Below are positions 1-58,900 of a DNA stretch of 64,000 bases, piece by piece. Within the stretch, counting starts at the first letter, position 1. Each line of letters starts with the position of its first letter. Origin of the DNA: Sorex araneus (lineage: Eukaryota > Chordata > Mammalia > Eulipotyphla > Soricidae). Both the position numbers and the translations under genes were made by a program. The stretch spans positions 176,464,589-176,528,588 of the forward strand of contig NC_073305.1 of assembly GCF_027595985.1 (NCBI RefSeq), in the 5' to 3' direction. The notes beneath the pieces were generated by a model. The model did no database searches, was not told the DNA's origin, and saw nothing but the letters and a program-made list of their open reading frames with translations.

Positions 1-333
1 ATTAAGGATTCCTACCTGGGAATATTCTTCCTAAGACCTAAATCCAGAATAGGTAATGCTTATTCCAGGTTTTAAATGGCCTATAGGGGCTGGAGAGAGT
101 ACAGTGGGTAGGGCGCTTGTCTTATAGGCAGCTGACCCTGGCTCACACCCCCCCCACCACCACCACATATGGTTCCCTGGACCCCGTCAGGAGTGAACCC
201 TGAAGGAGAGCCAGGTGTGGCCCCAACAACATCAGAAAACAAAAACAAAACAAACATGACTGTCACTTTTGACAAAATGTCTGAACTTGAAGTAGAATCA
301 CAAAACAACTGCTCAGAGGAGAGCATTAATATC

Positions 334-515
334 TTTTTTTTTTTTTGCTTTTTGGGTCACACCTGGCAATTAATGCACAGGGGTTACTCCTGGCTCTGCA
401 CTCAGGAATTACTCCTGGCGGTGCTCAGGGGACCATATGAGATGCTGGGAATCGAACCCGGGTCGGCCAAGTGCAAGGCAAATGCCTTAACCGCTGTGCT
501 ATCGCTCCAGCCCCC
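334..515 (-). repeat. SOR SINE
   Basis: Complete antisense copy, from a T-run to CGCTCCAGCCCCCC. A degenerate sense copy precedes it at 88-258, so the pair 334-515 (-) and 595-774 (+) forms an inverted repeat just upstream of the promoter. Confidence 0.88.
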
Positions 516-594
516 CCAAATGATTATTTTTAACTAAAATTTTTATTTAATTGAATCACGCATGGCGAATTACAAAGTTATAGAATAATTAAGT

Positions 595-774
595 GGGGGG
601 GGCTGGAGTGATAGCACAGCGGGTAGGGCATTTGCCTTGCATGCAGCAGCCGGGTTCTATTCCCAGCATCCCATATGGTCCCCTGAGCACCGCCAGGGGT
701 AATTCCTGAGTGCAGAGCCAGGAGTGACCCCTGTGCATCGCCGGTGTGACCCAAAAAGCAAAAACAAACAAAAT
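595..774 (+). repeat. SOR SINE, full length (family reference)
   Basis: Family description used for all entries below. The head is GGGGCTGGAGYGATAGYACAG with GGGTAGGGCRTTTGCC (pol III A-box region). GGTTCGATTCCCAGC follows (B box), then CATCCCATATGGTCCCC and GAGCACCGCCAGG, then AATTCCTGAGTGCAGAGCC, GTGTGACCCAAAAAG and an A-rich tail. Length is about 160-180 bp. It matches the tRNA-derived SOR family of shrews as I know it. This copy is sense, with an (AAAC)-type tail. Confidence 0.88.
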
Positions 775-821
775 AAGTGTTATTTCTAACTAAACATGTA
801 TTATTTTACTCTTTTTGCTTA

Positions 822-1062
822 GTAGCTCACACCCGGCAATATTCAGGGGTTACTCCTAGCTCTAGACACCCCGCGATGCTCAGGGGTTACTCCCGGCGGT
901 GCTCGGAGGACCATATGGGATGCAGAGAATTGAACCCAGAATTGAACCGGCTGCGGGCAAGGCAAAAACCCAGCCGTGTTTCCTTTTTCGGTCACCCTGC
1001 GGTGCTCGGAGGTTACTCCCGGCTCAAGGGGAACGGAACTGGGCCTCTCCCGTGCGAAGCAC
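822..1062 (-). repeat. Two degenerate SOR fragments abutting the CpG island
   Basis: Antisense pieces 822-971 and 988-1062. The first contains an internal duplication of the body (two CAGGGGTTACTCC words). The second keeps only the body start. Confidence 0.6.
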
Positions 1063-1599
1063 AGGCTCAGCGCTCTGGACGAGCCCATTTGCATTGCGTG
1101 GGGGAGAAGCGCAAGTGCCCCATCCCTCACCGTCCGCACGCCGCGGTTCTCTCCCGCTTTCGGAATCAGTGATCTAAGAGTTAGCTGTGAATAAACAAAG
1201 CAAGGTCCCAAAGTCCCTGCTCAGAGGGTTAGTCCTTGTCCCGCTGCCAGAGGGGCCGGAGCGCGGACGCGTCGGAGCGGACCTGGGCCCTCCGCGGCGA
1301 CCCCGAGGACTCAGGCGCCGGCGTCGGGAGCTCAAGCCGCCGACGGACCCAAACATGCGCGCGCTGGGTTGGGCGAGGAGCGGACGGAGGAAGCCCACCG
1401 CCTAGCAACCTGGACAGCCATAGGAGCAGCCCCGCGCTCGCAACAGCTGACCCGGCGGCGCAGGAGCCGAGCTCGGGGGCGGCGGCGGCGGCACGTTGCT
1501 ACGCGCCCCGCACCGGAGCCCGCGCCGGGCCCGCGCCGAGAGCCTCGGGCCCAGCTGTCCGGGGCTCGGCGCGAAGCGGGCGCGCAGTCCGCGGCTGCG

Positions 1600-1748
1600 G
1601 GAAGAGGGCACGTGCCGCCGCCGCCGCAGCAGCGGCGCTGACTCAGCCCGGCCTCGGCGCGCGTCCGGGGCAACCGCGCCCGCCCGCGGCCCCGCCCGGC
1701 CCCGCCCGGCCGCGCCCGGCGTCACAGGGCGCATGCGTGCCGCGGGGG
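1600..1748 (+). promoter_or_regulatory. Core promoter motif cluster (GC boxes, NRF1-like, ARE/AP-1-like, E-box)
   Basis: Just upstream of the first in-frame ATG are a CACGTG E-box (1609-1614), TGACTCAGC (1639-1647; fits both AP-1 and the antioxidant-response core), two CCCCGCCC GC boxes (1690-1697, 1700-1707), a GCGTCA half-CRE near 1719 and GCGCATGCGT (1729-1738), a close NRF1-type palindrome. These are matches to well-known consensus motifs; occupancy is inference. Confidence 0.45.
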
Positions 1749-48933
<47,185 letters not shown>

Positions 48934-48946
<13 letters not shown>

Positions 48947-49740
48947 AAGCAGCATCAGCTTGACCAGTATCTAATATTACAGTGGATTGTTCATCTCAGT
49001 CCTCAGAGCTTTTCGAAAACCAACAGCATCACAGCTTGTTTTGGACTTTCGTTACACTATTATTTTCAGCATGAAAATGTGTGGTTTTGTAGAGTTTCTA
49101 ATTCTTCAAAGAGGCACAGAAGCCACATTGGTAGAAGGAGGCAAAAATTTAGATTTGTATATTCTTTAACATGCCCACATTTTACTTTAAAATGTTAAGA
49201 GAAGGGATTCTGCAAAAAATGGAAACACAGGCTTGTGAGTTGATTTTGAGGCGTGGCTTTACTTTTCTTAGACACTTAATTATTCGGGTATGAACTTAAT
49301 CAGATTGCGTTCGTGCTTCACCTAACACCACTACTCACCAGTTCAGATTTCTTGGATTTGGATGTCTGTAGATGCTACTAAGAAAATAGAGATGAGCTTT
49401 CTTTTTAAAGCTTTTGATGTGGTATTATAGACTAGCATGTTGTAGATACAATCAGCCTCTTTGTTACCCTGAAACTAAGCGTTTGTAAATATTAAATCTT
49501 CAGATGGCAGGTGATGTCCCTTGAAACACTCGGCTGTTCAAAGGGACAGAACTGTCACGGTTCTCCCTCTGTTTAAAAATTATAGACACTGGTAGCTCAG
49601 TATTATTTTTTTTCCCTCCTGTTTTCCAATTTGCTGCTGATTCTGTACATGATTTTCAACCTGCTGTGTAAGCTGTGTCCTAGTTCCCGAGCAGTTTATG
49701 CAGTGCTGCTTTGCCAAATAAAGTTCAAAGATAAAGAGGC
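48934..49740 (+). CDS. PCMT1: PCMT1 exon 8: RDEL C-terminus and 3' UTR
   Basis: The coding part is only GGACGAACTGTAA (48934-48946), completing R-D-E-L and stop. RDEL resembles the KDEL ER-retrieval signal. About 790 nt of 3' UTR without SINEs follow, in contrast to the flanking DNA. The 3' UTR ends after the AATAAA at 49717-49722. Confidence 0.93.
49717..49722 (+). terminator. PCMT1: PCMT1 poly(A) signal
   Basis: Canonical AATAAA in GCCAAATAAAGTTC. It lies about 770 nt after the RDEL stop and is followed by T/GT-rich sequence (TTTTTGGTGTTTG) at about 49742. Cleavage is expected near 49740. Confidence 0.85.
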
Positions 49741-50009
49741 ATTTTTGGTGTTTGACTGGAGAATGGCCTGTCCACCACGTACGGAACGCTGAGGGCGGAG
49801 AGGATGATGGTACCAGCTGAAGGAGTTCCCTTCCGTGAGGCCAGTCCCGGTTCCATTCCCCAGGGCCACACGATCCTTCGCGCCTCAGCAGGTACATCCC
49901 TCGAGGGGCCTCAACAGCACTGGGGCTTGAGCTTTGCGTTGACCTGCTGGCCTGTTTGGCCGAGGATTGCCAGGAGGGACCCCAGGCCTCCAGAGTGCAC
50001 GTCAGATAC

Positions 50010-50350
50010 TTGCTCAGGGGCCAGAGATGGCTCAGGGAACCGGACCACACAGTTTGCACACCACCTGGGGTCCAGTCCCAGCATGGCACTTCCCCACCAG
50101 CCACAAGGAGTGACCCCTGAGCACCGAGCCAGGAGTAGCCCCTGGGCACAGCTCCCTGAAGCTCCAAAAGTTAGTCTGATGAGTTGATTAATCACTAATA
50201 TACTTTGTAGTTGTGAAATGTGATTGCCTCCTCGGGGAGGGGAGTGTCACACCTTGTGCTTGGGGACTCCTCCTGGGTCAGCGTGGGGGCCCACGCGGCC
50301 TCCTGAACGCAGAGCATGCACTCAGCCTGTTGAGCGTCTCCGGCCCCTGG
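50010..50350. repeat. Old SOR copies
   Basis: Sense 50010-50168 and antisense 50225-50350. Confidence 0.6.
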
Positions 50351-50670
50351 TTTGTGAGGATGGGGGCATGCACCCCAGTCCTCATTTCCTGTCGCGCTCC
50401 CGTCCCGTCTTTCCTCTTGAAGGTGTCCAGTACGTGCCAGTTGATTGAACCAGTGAGTTAAATGTCAGGAAAGAACAGGGCCGAGTTTACCAAAACCTGT
50501 CTTGCGTGTTGATAGGTTCATCAATATAATGCCCAAAGATGACATTCTTGAAAGGTGTCTGGTGGCAATATTGTCGTTCGATACATTTTACAGTAGGCTC
50601 TTGCCTAAGAATTCTAGGACTTGAAGAAATCGATATTAAGATACTAAATATTTAATACATGATTGAAAGT

Positions 50671-50911
50671 GGAGCTGGAGTGATAGCACAGCGGGTAGGG
50701 CGTTGCATGCGGCCGACCCAGGTTGGATTCCTCCATCCCTCTTGGAGAGCCTGGCAAGCTACTGAGAGTATCCCGCCTGCATGGCAGAGCCTGGCAAGTT
50801 CCCCATGGCGTATTCGATATGCCAAAAACAGTAACAACAAGTCTCACAATGGAGATGTTACAGGTGCCCGCTCAAGCCAATCGATGAGGAACAGGATGAC
50901 AGTGACAGTGA
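50671..50911 (+). repeat. Long SOR-related SINE
   Basis: Sense copy missing about 9 bp in the A-box region (GGGCGTTGCATGCGG). It ends CAGGATGACAGTGACAGTGA. Confidence 0.85.
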
Positions 50912-51019
50912 AGAATCGAAGTTGTCAAGCAAAGGTTTCGGCTTTCCTTAGCCTACCGCTCCCTTTTCAGGAGAGTGACTGGAGCCCCCTGGGAAATCAA
51001 CCTCCCTTCTTCCTTTTTT

Positions 51020-51362
51020 ATTTTGTTTTTGGGCCATACCCAGCAGTGCTTAGGACTGACTCCTGGCTCTGCGTGATCATACGGAGGTCAGTTCAGTGGA
51101 TGGCATGTGCCTTATTATTACATGCCTCCCACATGGATTATCACACTGGCTCCAAAAGATGATTTTCTCAGGAAAACAAACCTGCCCTTCTGTATCTTGG
51201 CTCCACTGAGCAATGAAGTTGTAGGATAAGGAGAGCAGACAGTTTACAGTCAAGTCTGAAGGAGTGGTTTGGGGGGCATTATGGGGTACCAGGGATCCAA
51301 CCTGGCTCTGACGTGTGCAAGGCAAGTGTCCTCCCTGCTGTGCTCTGGCTCTGGCCCTGGGG
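51020..51362 (-). repeat. Old antisense SOR fragments
   Basis: 51020-51155 and 51255-51362. Confidence 0.55.
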
Positions 51363-51445
51363 AGGTTCACTTCTAACCAGTCTGTTCCTGAATGCCATTC
51401 AACTTTGGGGGTGTCTTATTTTCATGCTTCGTTATTTTAATATTT

Positions 51446-51682
51446 GGGCTGGAGCGATAGCGCAGCGGTTGGGCTTTCGCCTTTCACTCGGCCAACCCGT
51501 GTTCTATTCCTCCGCCCCTCTCGGAAAGCCCGGCAAGCTACCGAGAGTACGGAGCCCACATGGCAGAGCCTGGCAAGCTACCTGTGCATATTGGATATGC
51601 TAAAAACAGTAACAATAAGTCTCTCAATGAGAGACGTTACTGGTGCCCGCTCGAACAAATCGATGAGCAACGGGATGACAGT
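51446..51682 (+). repeat. Long SOR-related SINE with TSD
   Basis: Sense full copy flanked by attttaatattt (51434-51445) and attttcatattt (51683-51694). The tail is a single GGGATGACAGT. Confidence 0.88.
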
Positions 51683-51834
51683 ATTTTCATATTTAGCCAA
51701 TGAATGTATAGTTTGCCATTAGAGTGGCTTTAACTTGGAATCTGTACTTTCTCATACTCACAGAATATTGGAATACTGAGTCAGAGACCTGGGGAAACAG
51801 GATGAGTATAGAGAAAGACCAGAGACCTGGGGAG

Positions 51835-51985
51835 TAGATAGAATCTAGGGATTAATTTGTATTGCATGTGGCCAGTCCCCAACAAGGCATATGGTCCCCT
51901 GAGCACTGCCAGGAGTGATCCCTGAGTAAGCTCTGTGCAAGACCCAGCATCCCTACTATCTTTCCCTGCCAAACACAAAACAAAG
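51835..51985 (+). repeat. Old SOR SINE
   Basis: Sense, with its head eroded. Confidence 0.55.
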
Positions 51986-52078
51986 AGATGGGAATGTTTT
52001 GACTGCAAATTAAGCTTTTTCCAACTCTTGTGAAGTCTCTGTGTGCAGCTTTTAATTAGAACTTCTCATTAAGTTTTA

Positions 52079-52260
52079 GAGCCAGAGAGTAGTGTAGCAG
52101 GTAGGGCGCTTGCCTTGCTCACGGCCCATCTGGTTCAGTCCCTGGCATCTCATAGGGTTCCCCTGAGCACCGCCAGGAGTGATTCCTGAGTGCAGGGGCA
52201 GGAGTAATTAATTCCTGAGTACTGCTGGGTGTGGCCCTCAAACCAAAACCAAACTAAAAA
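52079..52260 (+). repeat. SOR SINE with a 21-nt perfect TSD
   Basis: Sense copy. The 21-nt duplication at 52058-52078 and 52261-52281 (begins agaacttctcatt) is identical on both sides. Confidence 0.94.
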
Positions 52261-52949
52261 AGAACTTCTCATTAAGTTTTAACACATCTGTAAAAAACCC
52301 TGATTCTAGAAAAGAATACCATTAATAGAAGTAATTCAGCTAGGAACACAGTCGCATTATCCCATCAGAGTAAACCAGATGATGAAATAGTTGGGAACAG
52401 TGTAATTTAACAGTGAGCCCAAGTGACAGTCTCGAGTGCTTATGCTTAGCAGCAGCATGATGTTGAGCAAGTGAAGGTATGGACAGGGCCTGCGTTTGGG
52501 ACGCCTGCAGCACACGTGTATAGGTGAAGTCCAGTTAACTCATTGCTTAGACTCTGGGACTAGAAATACACATCTGTGTTGGCTTCACAGGAAATAGAGC
52601 AACACACATCACTGTCAGTGGTGGGGAGGCATTAGGACATGCAGAAAGGAACTGGAGAACCAGATCACAGATCACAGACATCAGTGGGAGAAAGATTCCG
52701 TGGAACCAAGTTATTTTACTGCTGGGAGACAACATTTAGTACTCAACTTGAAATATTAAAATGTTGGTGGAAGGATGGAGGAGTAGCTGTGTTGAGTTTT
52801 ACAGGAGGATTTTTCAAGGTGATTGCAGTATGCCCTTTCTAAGGAAAAGATGTGAAACATGATATATCTGAGAAGTAAATACTTCCAACTTTCCTTTTTA
52901 AAACGTTTTTAAACTATCTTGGGTTCAGAACTCCTTCAGTCAATATTCT

Positions 52950-53098
52950 GGGACCACACACAGCCATAGCACAGTGGTTGGGGCATTTACCTTGCATGTG
53001 TCCAACGTGGGTTTCGATTCCCCGCATCCCATATGGTCCCCCTAATCTGCCAAGAGAAACCCCTGAGCACTTCCGGGTGTGAACTCCCATGCCCCCAA
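52950..53098 (+). repeat. SOR SINE, shortened
   Basis: Sense, lacking the AATTCCTGAGTGCAGAGCC block. Confidence 0.7.
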
Positions 53099-53263
53099 TT
53101 TTTTTTACAGCAGTCCATGTGCTGTAAATATTTTTTAGACCTTTATTCTCTGATCCTACATTGCTCCCTTTTAAAAACAGGGTTGGCTTGTTAAATCCAG
53201 GTAATATTATAAATATTAGCAACTTACATTAAAAGCCATAAAACAGGCTTATGAAGAAAATAC

Positions 53264-53269
53264 TTTATT
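53264..53269 (-). terminator. LRP11: Candidate LRP11 poly(A) signal
   Basis: TTTATT on the + strand reads AATAAA on minus, about 2.5 kb after the LRP11 stop. Five SOR SINEs lie in between, so an ancestral UTR would be nearer 1.8 kb. An ATTAAA variant at about 55565 is a closer but weaker alternative. Confidence 0.35.
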
Positions 53270-53654
53270 AAAGGAATATTGTGCACATAGGAAGGAGCAT
53301 CTTTCCTCAAGTATTTCAACACCACAGCAATACTAAATCATGTTTAATTTCATTTATAAAAGATGTGCGGGGAGATGCAGGCCTCATCAGTTTTTATTTT
53401 ATTGGGAATGGTTATAGGCAACATCCTTCACTAAATTCTGAAACTCCATGGCATCACATATTGAGTATAAACACCTTAAATTCAGTCATTTCTCTGGGAG
53501 AAATTGGAGAAATTTAAATCTGCTTAGTTCTAGACAGTCTACAAAATGACTCTCAGGAAATAAAAATAACCAATCTCTTTGTTTTTCTAGCACTAACTTC
53601 CTATTATGAGTGTATTCTATTTATAGCTCAAACTAAGCTTTTGGATTTTGTTTG

Positions 53655-54028
53655 GTTTGGGGCTTGAGGCCATGCCTGGCAGTGCTCAGGGGACCGCATA
53701 AGGTACCAGGGATTGAACCCAGATTGGCTGTGTGCAAGGCCAGCGCCTTACCCGCTGCACCATCCAGCCCTCAAACCAAGCCTTTGTTTAAAGGAACCGT
53801 CTTTCTCCAGCTCACTCTGAAAATAAAGTGCTCTCAATTGCTCGCAAGTACTTTTCTTTTTCTCTTTGGGCCACACCTGGGGATGCATGGGGGTTACTCC
53901 TGGCTCTGCACTCAGAAATTATTCCTGGCAGTGCTCGGGGACTATATGGGATGCTGGGAATCAAACCCGGGTCGGTCGCATGCAAGGCAAATGCCCTACC
54001 CACTGTGCTATCGCTCCAGCCCCTACTT
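53655..54028 (-). repeat. Two antisense SOR SINEs in the LRP11 3' UTR
   Basis: 53655-53772 (shortened) and 53851-54028 (full). The latter is flanked by gcaagta at 53844-53850 and 54029-54035. Confidence 0.8.
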
Positions 54029-54194
54029 GCAAGTATAAAGATACGCCATTCTAAACGGGAATGTCAGAGTGTTACTGAACACTGCACTATATTCTAAGTA
54101 GAATTTCCAGAATATGTGTAATTTTGGCATTAAAGAAGAATGAGAATAATTTGCCTATAAAATCATCCAGATTAAAAATGAAGACAATCTACAG

Positions 54195-54604
54195 GCCCAG
54201 AGCGATAGTACAGTGGGTAGGGCATTTGCCTTGCACGTGGCCGACCCAGGTTCCATCCCCAGCATGCCATATGATCCCCAGAGCATATCTCCAGATGTGA
54301 CAAAAAGCTGGGGGGGGGGGAGTGAACATGATCTAATTAGATGCCAGTTCTCTGTCAAGATGAATTTGTGCAAAGCTGCACAAATATTCCTAGAATACAT
54401 ACAACTGGCATTAGCTGTTTTGCACATGCATTTTGGGTGGGGGGTAAGGGAAGGTTGGGGCTCACACCTGACAGGCGTTCTCCTGGCTCTGTGCTCAGGG
54501 ATCACTCCTGGTGGGTTTGGGGGACCATATGGGTGTCAGGGATCAAACCCTGGTGGCTCACATGCAAGGCAAGCCCGCTACCTGCTGTCCTGTCCCTCTG
54601 GGGC
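54195..54604. repeat. SOR SINE copies
   Basis: Sense 54195-54318 with an internal deletion, ending in a G-run, and antisense 54436-54604. Confidence 0.75.
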
Positions 54605-55112
54605 TGCACGTAGCATTTTGTAGCATGAGATAAATGAGGGCCAGGGGCTCATTCCATTGACTGGAAGAACCTGCTGATGTTAAACGTAACATTTTCACAG
54701 AAGCCTTTGCCAGGAACCCGTTCCCATCTTCTGTTCCTCCTCCAGAATGCATTTTCTCTTCCAACACAAACTACTGCTGGAAAATGCCGAGCACTGTTAG
54801 GTCGGTGAGGAGGAACCAATCCTTCCTCATTTGGTCCTGAGCCAAGATTCTGCTCTGTTTGCCCTCTGCTGCCCTCTGGCTTCCATGGTCACTTCACGAC
54901 CAGGTGTGAGCTCCTTTCAGGTCTGAAGATGATCTTTTCTCCCAAAAGTCAGCGTCATGAGCCGGCCACTAGCTGACGTGATGGTGGGAGCTGGCAAGAA
55001 CCTCGGAGGCCTCACTGACCACCTGTTAATAGGGGTAGAATTGAAATATTCCCATCATGGGGGACCTTCTCATTAGTGGCATAAATTCATGGGATCTATT
55101 CTCAGCAGCGAG

Positions 55113-55303
55113 GTGGGTTTTTTGGTGGTTGTTTTGTTTTTAGCTTTTTGGGTCATACCTGGCAATGCTCAGGGGTTACTCCTGGCTCTGCAGTCAGGAA
55201 TTACTGCTGGCGGTGCTCAGGGGACCATATGGGATGCCGGGGATCGAACCCAGGTTGGCTGCATGCAAGGCAAATGCCCTCTCCACTGTGCTATTGCTCT
55301 GGC
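55113..55303 (-). repeat. SOR SINE with TSD
   Basis: Antisense full copy flanked by ctcagcagcgag (55101-55112) and ctcagcagtgag (55304-55315). Confidence 0.9.
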
Positions 55304-55791
55304 CTCAGCAGTGAGTTTTGAAGGGGGGCAGTGAAGGGCGGATGAGGAACCTTAAAGCACAGAATGGGAGGGCCACGGACTGAGAAGGGGGAGGGGCTGC
55401 ACTACACAGAAATACCAGGGTTGTCAGTGGGTGGCTGCTAATGCATTAAGGGTTAACTGACACAGCTAGTCTAAGGCTTCCTCTTGAGATGCTGATTTTT
55501 TTGCTGAGCTCATTAGAAAAATCTCTCCAAGGACAGAGTACGTAAGCCAGAATTATAACTCTCTTTAATCAGACTTCTACAATCTCAAAATATTTCATTT
55601 ACTTTCCAAGGAAAAAATCTACAGTAAATTAAAACAAAGATTCGAGGTCTGCAGAACCTTGGGGGCTTTACATGGTTTCCCTTAGCCCAGTTAAAAATCA
55701 CTAAAAATCACTAGGTCTAAAGGTGTAGGTCCCAATGTGTGTGTAAATTATAAGCAACAGTGCCCTGGTCCCCCGGCTATGTAAAGGAAAC

Positions 55792-55946
55792 TCAGAGATA
55801 CATCCCATTGATGAGGTAGTCAGATTCCTCAGATGTAATGGGCCGAGCTTTTTTAAGTTTCTGTTTGACCAGTCGGAGGCGGCAAGCAACCAAGAGAAGC
55901 AGCAAAGCAGTGATGGCCAAGCCCAGGGCCAGGGGAAGCACAGCAC
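55792..55946 (-). CDS. LRP11: LRP11 terminal coding exon (transmembrane helix and tail)
   Basis: On minus the exon starts after CTTCCGCAG at 55946. It completes a split Gly codon, then codes AVLPLALGLAITALLLLLVA (membrane span), CRLRLVKQKLKKARP (basic stop-transfer and tail) and ITSEESDYLINGMYL, with TGA at 55794-55792. The positive residues after the helix fit type I topology. Confidence 0.94.
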
Positions 55947-58900
55947 CTGCGGAAGGTGAGAAATGAATAGGTCAGTGACCGATGAGCTGTAGTGACTGAG
56001 AGGCACTTGGCATCCTCTGGGAGATCAGGTACTGCCTACTCGGGGGACTTGTATTGCCACTGTTTTGCAGATCAACTGAGGTCCAGGGATGAATTGAGCT
56101 CGGAGCACATGGCTTGTTAGAAGTTGAGGTCTCAAACACTGACTCCCTTGAGACAGCTCTGTACCACATGCCTACAGAATCCGTAAAGCAATAGGGAGGC
56201 GAAGGTAGATCACCTGTACAGCCAATGACAACATTCTTTAAAGTGATCGTAGGGAACTGTCATTGTAGCCGTAGATTAGGTTTCTGGATTCATACATGAC
56301 CATACTCTTATTTTTTTTATTTTTTATTTTTTTTGCTTTTTGGATCACACCCAGCGATGCACAGGGGTTACTCCTGGCTCATGCACTCAGGAATTACTCC
56401 TGGCGGTGCTCAGGGGACCGTAGGGATGCTGGGAATCAAACCCGGTTCGGCCCCATGAAAGGCAAATGCCCTACCCACTGTGCTATTGCTCCAGCCCCTC
56501 TTTTTTTTTTTAATTGTTTTTAAATTTTTTTTTTCTTTTTGGGTCACACCCGGCAATGTACAGGGGTTACTCCTGGCTCTGCACGCAGGAATTACTCCTG
56601 GTGGTGCTCGGGGGACCATATAGGATGCTGGGATTCGAACCTGGGTCGGCCGCATGTAAGGCAAATGCCCTACCTGCTGTGCTGTTGCTCCAGCCCCAGT
56701 GATCATACTCTTTTTGAAACCAGAGCGGACAGGTCAGAACAAGTGCTAAGGGGCTTGCCCTGCATGCATGCAGCTGATCCAAGTTCCATCCCTGGCACCA
56801 CATAAGGCCCGAGCCCTGCCACGAGTGACCCTATGCACAGAGCAAGGAGTAGACCCTGAGCTGCTGGACATGCCCTTCCCTCCCCACCAAAAAAAATGTG
56901 GATTGGGCCAGAGAGAGCTGGAAGAGGCTGAATGCATGTAGGAAGCCTGTGCTTGATCCCTGGCACGACCTGTTCCCTGGCACCACTGAGACTGCTCCCT
57001 GAGTACTGCCGAGTGTGGCTCATGAACAAAGTAGAGACTAACCCCCAATTTCTTGTTCTGGTTAAAGCTTTAAGAAATTTATTTCTTAGGCTGGAGCCAT
57101 AGTACAGTGGGCCAAGCTGGGTTCCATCCTTGGCACCATGAATGGCCCCCTTAGCCCTGCCAGGAGTGATCCAATGTAAAACCAGGAGTAAGCCATGAGC
57201 ACGACTGGGTATTTCCCCAAAAAAAATATTTTTTTGGAAACATAATTTTAGAAAAATATTTTTTCTAAATTCAGTTAACTATACTCATCCAGCAGAACTA
57301 TCTATCACCGAAAGGCAACTTCAAAATATGCTTTTGGTGGGTCAGACAACTCAATGGCCTGAGGCATGCTTTGCAAGCATGAGACCCTCGTTCAGTCCCC
57401 AGCATAGCAGGGTCCCGTAGCCCCTGAGCATGGCCGGGTGTGGCCCAAAATGCAAAGCAGAAAGTTGCTGATCATCCCATATGGTCCCCTGAGCACCGCC
57501 AGGAGTAATTTCTGAGTGCAGAGCCAGGAGTAACCCCTGTGCATCGCTGGGTGTGACCCAAAAAGCAAAAAAAAAGAAAAAAAAAAGAAAGTTGCTGATG
57601 GATGTGATTGGGGGATGGGTAGCTGAGGGGCAAATCTCTTCTGTCCTGAAAGGCACTCAGGCTTGTTCCCAGGTAGAAACGTGTTAGAGGCATGTGTGAA
57701 GTGACGGGGAGTGCCCTGGCTCCGTCTTCCTCAGCTACTCACAGGTTCTAGTCTTGGTTTGATCGATGATGCTATTTTTGTTTGCTTTAGGACCACACCA
57801 GGCAGTGCTGGGGGAGGGGGGGACACCACTCCTAGCTCGATGTTTGAGGACCCCTCCTGGAGGTGCTCAGGGGGCTGCACATAAAGCAGGTGTGCTGTCC
57901 ATGGTACTCTCTCCCCGGTCCTTGACTTCACTAGCCAGGCCGAGCCTGGGGTTGGGGTAGGACTCAGCTACGGAAGCTCTGTCAGCTGGTGGAACATGAG
58001 CAGCAACTCTCCACTGGGCCGGTGTGATACCGTTGTCTGTCCTTTGCTCGTGCTGCATGGACAACACCGAGCCTGATGTGGAACTTACATCTAGTCACCA
58101 GAGAGGGCAAGAGAAAGGGCCTCAGCCTTCCTCAGTCTCACAAACTTCAGCTGAGCTGGGCCATTATTCCTGGGACTGTGCCTCATCCAGTCCTCCAGAT
58201 TAGCGTTGGGTGAGATCTGAGGAATATAGTTCAGGAGCCCAAGGGTGGAGCCCGGCAGCAGACAAGGCGCCTTCTGCGTCACCCTCAGATCACTGTTCTC
58301 CTCAACCCTTCGAGTGGCCTCGCCTGGAAGACTCAGTCCTGCACTCGTTTAAACCATCTGGTGAGCCTCTAAGGCATGGCTTACCTGCTTCTGGAGCTGG
58401 GTGTTCCCTTCCTTCATGATCAGTCTTGGGCTCGAAAATATAATTTTCCTCTGATATGTCCTTCCCCGAGGAAGCACTCTCTGTGGGAAACAAACAGAAC
58501 ATATGTTGGAGGTGCATCAGAAAAAGGTGGAAAATCAAGCACATTTTGCTTTTTAAGAGTAGACCTGGAGCTGGAGCAATAGCACAGTGGGTAGGGCTTT
58601 TGTCTTGCACGCGGCCGACCCGGGTTCGATTCGCGGCCGACCCAGGTTCGATTCCCAGCATCCCATATTGTCCCCTGAGCACTGCCGGGGTAATTCCTGA
58701 GTGCAGAGCCAGGAGTAACCCCTGTGCATCACTGGGTTCTGATCAAAAAAAAGCAAAAAAAAAAAAAAGAGTAGACTTAAAGGACCATATTTTCTTTTTC
58801 TTTTTTAATTTTTTTAAATTTTATTGAATCAACATGAGATAGTTACAAGCTTTCATGTTTGAGTTACAATCTCACAATGATCAAACACCCATCCCTCCAC

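Larger units (their letters stand above)
49741..53244. other. Intergenic interval between convergent PCMT1 and LRP11
   Basis: About 3.5 kb, carrying SOR SINEs and two full long-type SINEs (50671-50911, 51446-51682). 50350-50670, 51685-51830 and 52265-52945 show no recognisable element. If the LRP11 poly(A) signal is not the one at 53264, the interval is longer. Confidence 0.6.
53250..55791 (-). other. LRP11: LRP11 presumptive 3' UTR
   Basis: Downstream of the TGA at 55794-55792. It contains SINEs at 53655, 53851, 54195, 54436 and 55113. 53270-53650, 54606-55100 and 55316-55790 are free of recognised repeats. The extent depends on which poly(A) signal is used. Confidence 0.4.
55947..58384 (-). 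other. LRP11: LRP11 last intron (2.4 kb)
   Basis: Holds a tandem antiparallel-to-+ SINE pair (56310-56699), a run of sense-to-+ SINEs (56720-57585) and one more at 57783. 55947-56296 and 57925-58384 show nothing recognisable. Confidence 0.8.
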
